Shown here in pieces: positions 58,261-64,000 of a DNA stretch of 64,000 bases (positions within the stretch are counted from its first letter, which is position 1; each line of letters starts with the position of its first letter). Origin of the DNA: Bradyrhizobium diazoefficiens (lineage in GTDB: Bacteria; Pseudomonadota; Alphaproteobacteria; Rhizobiales; Xanthobacteraceae); the NCBI RefSeq assembly GCF_016599855.1, contig NZ_CP067041.1:1612001-1676000 (forward strand), given 5' to 3'. Below the pieces are notes generated by a model. It had not been told where the DNA came from. It did not search any database and saw only the letters and a list, made by a program, of their open reading frames with translations. The translations under genes and the position numbers were made by a program.

Positions 58261-59133
58261 GGCTGTTCAAAAGCTCCATTCTAGTTCGTCAGGAAATGGG
58301 GGATGAGTGATGAACGAACTTCATCTCTCGCTCGCTCTGGACTCTCCGATAATCCAATCGAGAGTCTGTGCGCTTCCGCAGGACTATGTCGGCCCAACGC
58401 GATGCGAATCCCCCAAAGCATTAGCCGTGCCAAAGGGGAAACCTCGCAAATACGAGTGCAGCTCGAATAAGCGATGTTGCGTCTCCGACATGTCGTATAT
58501 CGGACAATGCCAATCTTCATTCGAAAATGGCTTGCCATTTGAGGAAGTCAGATGCACCCCGCTTGGCAAATTGAGTACGAGATTGCTGGTGCAGGTTCTG
58601 ATGCACTCGATTGCTTCCGTTGCACACGGCACCCAGTCAGTGTCACGGTACTGGAGAGGATGCTCCTCACTGAATTGGTTTAGTAAACCACGCATCCTGG
58701 TAGATCCTGCAATAGGACCCCCGCGGTCATGATCCAGCCTTGCGTTCTTGGATGTGTCGCCCTCTGCACATCATGTCACGCGCTCAATTATGGTCTCGAG
58801 CAGGAGCGGGTTGGCAGCGCAACTCTTTGACAGACGTGAAGAAGCAATGACGCGCTGTTCGGCGTCAACTATTAACATTGGCCGTTGGCGGCGGCGCAGA
58901 AGCCGTGCGCGTCGCTTTTTATGCAACATCCATTTTGCAGCTATCAGCTTGGGTCGACCATCATTGCGGCATCTTGGCCGGAAATCCCTCCAATGCGTGC
59001 TTCGCCAAATGAAGGTTAGATAAAAACCCGAATAGAAGCGCCAACTAGTAATTGCGCTCGTCGCCGAGTTGATGGCGCGGAGCCAACCTCAATATCTCAA
59101 TCTGCCGAGCAGCGTTCACTTCGAAGGAAGGAC
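58261..59133. other. No convincing gene
   Basis: A minus-strand frame at 58384-58695 and a + frame at 58307-58732 lack ribosome sites and known features. Confidence 0.4.
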
Positions 59134-59164
59134 TTGAATCGCATGCCGCGTTAGGTTGTAGGCT
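59134..59164 (+). promoter_or_regulatory. NolA-type element, copy I, facing the prolyl oligopeptidase
   Basis: TTGAAT at 59134-59139, 19-bp spacer CGCATGCCGCGTTAGGTTG, TAGGCT at 59159-59164. Predicted transcript start near 59171, 77 bases before the gene. Confidence 0.6.
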
Positions 59165-59247
59165 CGGCGCGGCGATCAAACCGCGCATGTATCCAAGTCG
59201 ATGGCGCATCGAAAAGTGCGCACCAATGCCAGTCCGAGGAGTGAACG

Positions 59248-61344
59248 GTGTCGAAAGCAAGATTGATGGCAAAATCGCAAGCTGGAAGGCCGACGCTCTC
59301 CGCTCCTGATGATGATCCCTATCTCTGGCTCGAAGAGATAGACGGCGGAGGCGCGCTAAATTTCGTCGAGCGGCAGAACGGCAGAACGTTGCGGGATTTC
59401 GGCGGAGCGGCCTTCGAGCGGGATCGCGATGCGCTGGCTTCGATCTATAATCGATCGGACAATATTCCCTATGTCGGCCGGCGTGGTGATCATCTCTACA
59501 ATATCTGGAGGGACGCCAGCAACCTACGCGGCCTGTGGCGAGTGACCACACTGGACGAATTTCGCAAGCCGAATCCTTCCTGGGAAACCTTGCTCGACAT
59601 CGACCAGCTCGCGGCAAAGGAGGGCGAGGACTGGCTTTTGAACTCAATGGCCTCGCTGCCAGGAGATCATCCACGAATCATTTTGGGCCTGTCGCGCGGC
59701 GGAAGCGATGCTGTCGTCTTGCGCGAATTCGACCTTAACACGAAAGAGTTTGTGGCCGACGGCTTCACGTTGCCGGAAGCCAAGAGTGGCGCCACCTGGG
59801 TCGATCCCGACACGCTGCTGTTGTCCAGCGCCCATGGCCGCGGCATGGCAACGACAGCGGGCTATTCGAGGACCGTGCGATTGTGGCGCCGTGGCGAGCC
59901 TGTGGAGCGCGCCGCCGTGATGTTCGAGACCACACCAGATCGCATGTGGGCCTGTTGCGAGGTCGATCGGACCGGACTATTGCCACGTGTCTGGTTCGTC
60001 GATCACCTGGATTTCTTCAACTCCGACGTCTGGCTCGGAACCGAAACCGGGGCGAGCGTGAAGCTCGACCTTCCCTCCGACATCTGGCTGCGAGTGTACC
60101 GGGACTGGCTTGTCGTCAAGCTGCGCTCAGCATGGAGCATTGCCGGCGTCACCCACCCGCCCGATACTGTGCTTGGGATGTCGTTGTCTGCCTTTCTGGC
60201 CGGCGATCGCAACTTCACGATCGTTTTCGCGCCGGGGCCGCGCCGGGCACTGCAGGGATTGTTCTGGGCCGACGACAAACTCGTTCTTTCCATTCTCGAC
60301 GAGCTACGCCCAGTATTCGAGATTTGCACGCCTTCATCCGCCGGCTGGAGCCACGAGAATTTGCGCGGGCTGCCCGGCATCGGCGTGGTCGACGTGTGGC
60401 CCCTTGATCGTCATTCAACCGAAAGCAACGGCGACCTTCTCGCCACCGTGCAGGATCCGCTCACACCACCCTCGTTGATGTTGATCGAACGCAGCATCTC
60501 CAGCCCGATCGTACTGAAGCAGGCGCCAAAGACGTTTAGCGCCGAGGGCCTCGTGGTCACGCAGCACGAGGCGATCTCGACCGATGGCGAGCGGATACCC
60601 TATGTACAGACCGGTCCAGCCGCGGAGACCGGCAACGCGCCGGTCCATATAAGCGGTTATGGCGGCTTTGGGCTCTCAGTGAGGCCGTACTACAATGCGG
60701 CCCTTGGCAAGCTTTGGCTGGAGCGTGGTGGCACCACGGTACAGGCAAACCTGCGCGGTGGGGGCGAGTTCGGCACACGCTGGCACGATGCCGGGCGGCT
60801 TGCCGGCAAGACACTATCGCACGATGACTTCGCGGCCGTAGCCGCGGATCTGGTGCGCCGCGGCGTGACTGAGCCGAGGCGGATAGCCGCCGAAAGCGGG
60901 TCGAACGGCGGCATCCTCATCAGCAACATGCTCACGCGCTATCCTGCGCGGTTCGGCGCATTGTTTTGCACGATTCCGCTGATCGACATGCGTCGGTACA
61001 CAAAGCTGCTGGCAGGAGCGAGCTGGATCGCGGAATATGGTGATCCCGACAAACCTGAGGAGTGGGAATGGCTCAAGACTTACTCCGCTTATCATGCAGC
61101 CAAACCGGGCCAACGCTATCCGTCGATTCTGATTGCCACCACGCGGCGGGACGATCGGGTTCATCCGGGGCACGCCCGCAAGATGGTAGCGAAACTGCAG
61201 GTGATGGGCTACGAGGCCTATTTCTACGAAGCAGACGGGGGCGGGCACGGCTATGGCAGGGACAACAAGGAGCATGCCAGCTTTCAGGTGCTTGGTTTTC
61301 AGTTCCTGAAGAGCAAGATCGGATGGTTGGACGATCAGGCCTAA
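59248..61344 (+). CDS. Prolyl oligopeptidase family serine peptidase (S9)
   Basis: 698 residues. N-terminal DDDPYLWLEE is the family start, then a beta-propeller, and a C-terminal alpha/beta hydrolase domain with Ser552 in ESGSNGG, Asp in RRDDRVHPGHA (about 635-636) and His667 in GGGHGYG. It cuts short peptides after proline. GTG start after GAGGAG. No signal peptide, so probably cytosolic. Confidence 0.9.
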   Translation: MSKARLMAKSQAGRPTLSAPDDDPYLWLEEIDGGGALNFVERQNGRTLRDFGGAAFERDRDALASIYNRSDNIPYVGRRGDHLYNIWRDASNLRGLWRVTTLDEFRKPNPSWETLLDIDQLAAKEGEDWLLNSMASLPGDHPRIILGLSRGGSDAVVLREFDLNTKEFVADGFTLPEAKSGATWVDPDTLLLSSAHGRGMATTAGYSRTVRLWRRGEPVERAAVMFETTPDRMWACCEVDRTGLLPRVWFVDHLDFFNSDVWLGTETGASVKLDLPSDIWLRVYRDWLVVKLRSAWSIAGVTHPPDTVLGMSLSAFLAGDRNFTIVFAPGPRRALQGLFWADDKLVLSILDELRPVFEICTPSSAGWSHENLRGLPGIGVVDVWPLDRHSTESNGDLLATVQDPLTPPSLMLIERSISSPIVLKQAPKTFSAEGLVVTQHEAISTDGERIPYVQTGPAAETGNAPVHISGYGGFGLSVRPYYNAALGKLWLERGGTTVQANLRGGGEFGTRWHDAGRLAGKTLSHDDFAAVAADLVRRGVTEPRRIAAESGSNGGILISNMLTRYPARFGALFCTIPLIDMRRYTKLLAGASWIAEYGDPDKPEEWEWLKTYSAYHAAKPGQRYPSILIATTRRDDRVHPGHARKMVAKLQVMGYEAYFYEADGGGHGYGRDNKEHASFQVLGFQFLKSKIGWLDDQA

Positions 61345-62513
61345 GCGAGCTTCACACTCAGGTATGGCGAGTGCTGATCGAGCGAGACTGAAATGTCAGG
61401 CGCAGACAAGAGAAGCAGTGCCGTGACTGCTCCAGGCTCTGGCGAGGTGAGAACGGCGTGCGCAGCTAGCCGAGAGCGACAGCCGATACGACCTCAGCAA
61501 GGACATGCTCACGCCGTCTACGCATCGAAGACTGGGCCGAAACGGCATTGCCGGAGCCAATCCGAAAAAACACGGCAATGCCCATAGAACGTCTTCGCGG
61601 GATTTTGGCGCAAGGCGTCGGGTCCTGCTTCGGCAGTCCGAAAAAGAGCGCGAAAGCGGAGCGTCCGCATCATCGCCACGGCTGCGCAGGCGTGTGTGCT
61701 TCCTGGTCGGCAAATTCGCCGCTGAATTTCCCAAGATCGTCTGGCGCAACGCCGCCGCGGCCCACACCGCGGCGCCGCCCTTGAGTGATGCGCGAAGAGT
61801 AAGTTCAACCAAGACAAGCATGACTTCGAGCGGAGAACCAGGATCAACGAGATGGCGCAAGATGCTGTCTCGACCAAAGCTCCCTTGGCACTTGCCAGGC
61901 GGTGATGCTTTCATGCGGCAACAAACGATCCGTTGGTCGTAAATATAAGAAAGCTGGTTTTCCAACCACGACAAAAAAGAGTGCGTCTTCGACTAGCGCC
62001 GTAGTTCATTCTCTGAGACACTATCGTCCAATGGCTCGTTCGTCGTGGTACACTGATGAGATCGAAGGATTCGACGCCCTCGTCAACTCCGAGTCACACG
62101 GCACGATCGTGCGCGTCGTTTTTTGGCCTAACTCACATCGGGTCCACATGCTGACCCCGCCGATCGCGGAATGCCCCATAAACGATTGTTTGGCGCCGCA
62201 TTAAACAGCCGAGGGCCTGCTCGCATGGAGCAAAATGCGACCTGCGTCGATCGGTCGCCAGTCTGATCGAGCTCATTTAGCTCGTAGCAGTGAGGCCGGC
62301 GACATCGAAAGCTCGCGCAGGTCGCTGAGGAAGCGGGTTTCATTAAACGTTGAGCCGTCACCGTCAGCTAGGAGCCAAGCGGAGATCTGGCGACCTCTCG
62401 ATGGTGTGAACGAACGCGTCATTGGACCTTCAAATTGTCAGCGTATCTACTTTTGGTTGTTGGCTGCGGCGGCTCCGTTCCTTGCCGCTGAACTGCGTGG
62501 TGGAGGATGTGAC
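61345..62513. other. No convincing gene
   Basis: Overlapping frames on both strands. A + frame near 62030-62204 (MARSSWYTDEIEGFDALVNSE) looks partly protein-like but has no ribosome site. Confidence 0.4.
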
Positions 62514-63074
62514 ATGGTGACGACGTGTGAGGTTTCGGTCGACGATGCCGCAACGGTGACTCGGATGGTCAGTGCTCTGCTTGCCGAACTTGGGGCCGGT
62601 CACGTGGAGGCCGGAGTGGATACTCAACTGGTTGCGGAACTGCTTGCCATGAAGGAGCGCATCTCGGGGTTTCTTGCTTTTGCGGAGGAACACCCTGTTG
62701 GCCTCATCATGCTATCGGAAAGCGCCGCCCTCTTTGCCCGCGGAACCTACGGCATTATCACTGAGCTCTACGTGGTGCCGGATCAGCGATCATCCGGTGT
62801 TGCGATGGCGCTCATCGACGCGGCCGTTACCCTCGGGACCACAAAAGGCTGGGGCCAACTCGAGGTGGGAGCGCCAAGGCAGCCGATGTGGAACCGCAGT
62901 CCCAACTCAGCATTGTACTTGAAGCTCGGCTTCTCAGAGATTGGTCCGCGCCTCAAATTGCCGTTGCACGGCCCAGCTCAGGGTAGCCCTGCGGCTCCAA
63001 CCCGGCTGGAGCCTCGGCGGCGCCGCGCACCGCGACGCGCTATTCCGGACTCAACCGTTGCAACATTTGCATAA
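62514..63074 (+). CDS. GNAT-family N-acetyltransferase
   Basis: 186 residues from an ATG after GGAGG. TEVYVVP-type strand ITELYVVPDQRSSGVAMALIDAAV is the acetyl-CoA binding motif A, and SALYLKLGFSEIG the C-terminal motif. It acetylates an amino group on an unknown substrate. The last 25 residues are basic and may be an extension. Confidence 0.8.
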   Translation: MVTTCEVSVDDAATVTRMVSALLAELGAGHVEAGVDTQLVAELLAMKERISGFLAFAEEHPVGLIMLSESAALFARGTYGIITELYVVPDQRSSGVAMALIDAAVTLGTTKGWGQLEVGAPRQPMWNRSPNSALYLKLGFSEIGPRLKLPLHGPAQGSPAAPTRLEPRRRRAPRRAIPDSTVATFA

Positions 63075-64000
63075 ATTGTATGTAGAACTTACGCGGATTG
63101 TGGCGACTATATCTCGCCGTCAGGCGCTTGATCTCTCACGGGGCAAGGCAGACATGCCCATATTGCTGCCTTGCGCGACCAGATCAGGTATAGGCCCTAG
63201 CTGAGCCCTTCTACGTTCTTAATTGAATCCTGCGAACGTGAAGGGCCTCAGCCGAGCCATCCTCATCACAGCCAGAACCCCGACGGCGACTTCTGTGTCT
63301 GACAACTCAATTTCGGATTTGGCCGGCCTGGACGATCAATCGGCATCGGATCGATTCCTGCGCTGGCGTATGCGTAGGACGTCCCCGTGGCGGCAGGACG
63401 TGTCCTGATGCAGTACCCAGCTCGCGATGATGGCTCATGCACCGGTAGATTCGGAAATGAGCGTCGCGCGTCCCGGCCCGTGATCAAAAAGCTCGTCGGC
63501 AAATGATTGCGGATAGTTTGCATTCTTATCGAAGTTGCGGAGGCGGCACATCCCCAACACCAATCAGATGCGAGATAACGATTGCGGCAATCGCCATCGG
63601 GCTCGTCACGTAAGCCCCCCATTACGCCAATGAAATTAGACCCGAGACAAAGCATGCAGCCTGCGCTTTTTTCACATTGCAGTTTTTGTGCGTGAGTCTG
63701 CGTTTTGCGCAAGAAAGCGTTGAACGAGCGAGCCGGCGACGAGGAGCGCTCGATTGCAGGCCCACGATCCCTTCATGCAGCTGACCATTCGGCCGCCAAA
63801 GCGCAAGCAGAAGCAGTATTTGACTGCGCGCAAAAATGCCGGCATTTCCAACAACGGGCTGAACGCGACCGACCGTCCGCGCAAGCCAATTGGATACTCA
63901 GATATGCGAGAGCGAGGATTGAGCCCCTGGTCTTGAACCGCTCGAGGCTTGTTTGCGGCGACGACGGGGCGGCGAGGAGACGAGGCGCTCCCAATAGCGC
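63075..64000. other. No convincing gene
   Basis: Shadow frames; the + frame at 63754-63936 is short, basic and unrecognised. Confidence 0.4.

Noticed and set aside
2680..59164. Reading the dispersed 31-bp element as ends of an insertion sequence
   Set aside because: No transposase between copies, no paired inverted orientation, no target duplications; orientation is towards genes and one copy lies exactly in the nolA promoter position.
1..64000. CRISPR arrays, rRNA, tRNA, complete insertion sequences, prophage
   Set aside because: None seen when reading both strands; no regularly spaced repeats, no tRNA-like cloverleaf recognised and no transposase or integrase domain.

Overview
The window looks like part of the symbiosis island of a Bradyrhizobium. 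It carries a nodulation operon (nodABCSIJ plus nodH) behind a nod box, nodD, nolA, nifA, fixA, a fixR-like gene, the type III secretion regulator ttsI with the secretin gene rhcC2, and NifA/sigma-54 promoters. These sit among small Bradyrhizobium-type proteins, decayed genes and long stretches without convincing genes. No phage, complete insertion sequence, tRNA, rRNA or CRISPR array was seen.

Layout. 1-2 kb: rhcC2 (cut by the window edge) and ttsI, leftward behind a nod box. 3-10 kb: an outer-membrane porin, metC behind a NifA site and -24/-12 promoter, dctA, a luciferase-like monooxygenase and a hisC-type aminotransferase. 12-17 kb: nifA, fixA, a small protein, queD and a wrecked queE. 17-25 kb: small proteins, a transglutaminase-like protease, two tandem candidate sigma-54-dependent small RNAs, two small membrane proteins and a MinD-like P-loop pair. 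25-31 kb: a decayed second fixA with its promoter, an orphan LuxR regulator, a secreted protein, a LivK-type binding protein and nolA. 33-43 kb: nodD (broken by a 29-bp tandem duplication), nod box, nodABCSIJ, nodH, fixR-like gene and a LOG cytokinin-activation gene. 43-52 kb: small genes, a duplicated two-gene module, a frameshifted fic gene and an HU-like protein. 53-64 kb: pectate lyase, cold-shock protein behind a NifA/sigma-54 promoter, an M16 peptidase pair, a prolyl oligopeptidase and an acetyltransferase.

Main discovery. About ten copies of a ~31-bp element are spread over the window. Most have a -35-like TTGAAT/TTGATT, a 19-bp spacer holding an ACGT-N-RCGT core, and a -10-like TAnGnT. 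A 19-bp spacer with a dyad is the hallmark of MerR-type activator promoters. One copy lies directly in front of nolA, the only MerR-type regulator seen here, and the others mostly point at genes. I propose they are NolA operators that define a NolA regulon.

How the genes fit together. NodD and the nod boxes would respond to plant flavonoids and drive Nod-factor synthesis and TtsI. NifA with sigma-54 would drive fixA, metC, the cold-shock gene and probably two small RNAs in low oxygen. NolA would control a third gene set. The Nod factor predicted from the genes present is N-methylated (NodS) and sulfated (NodH); nodU is absent from its usual place.
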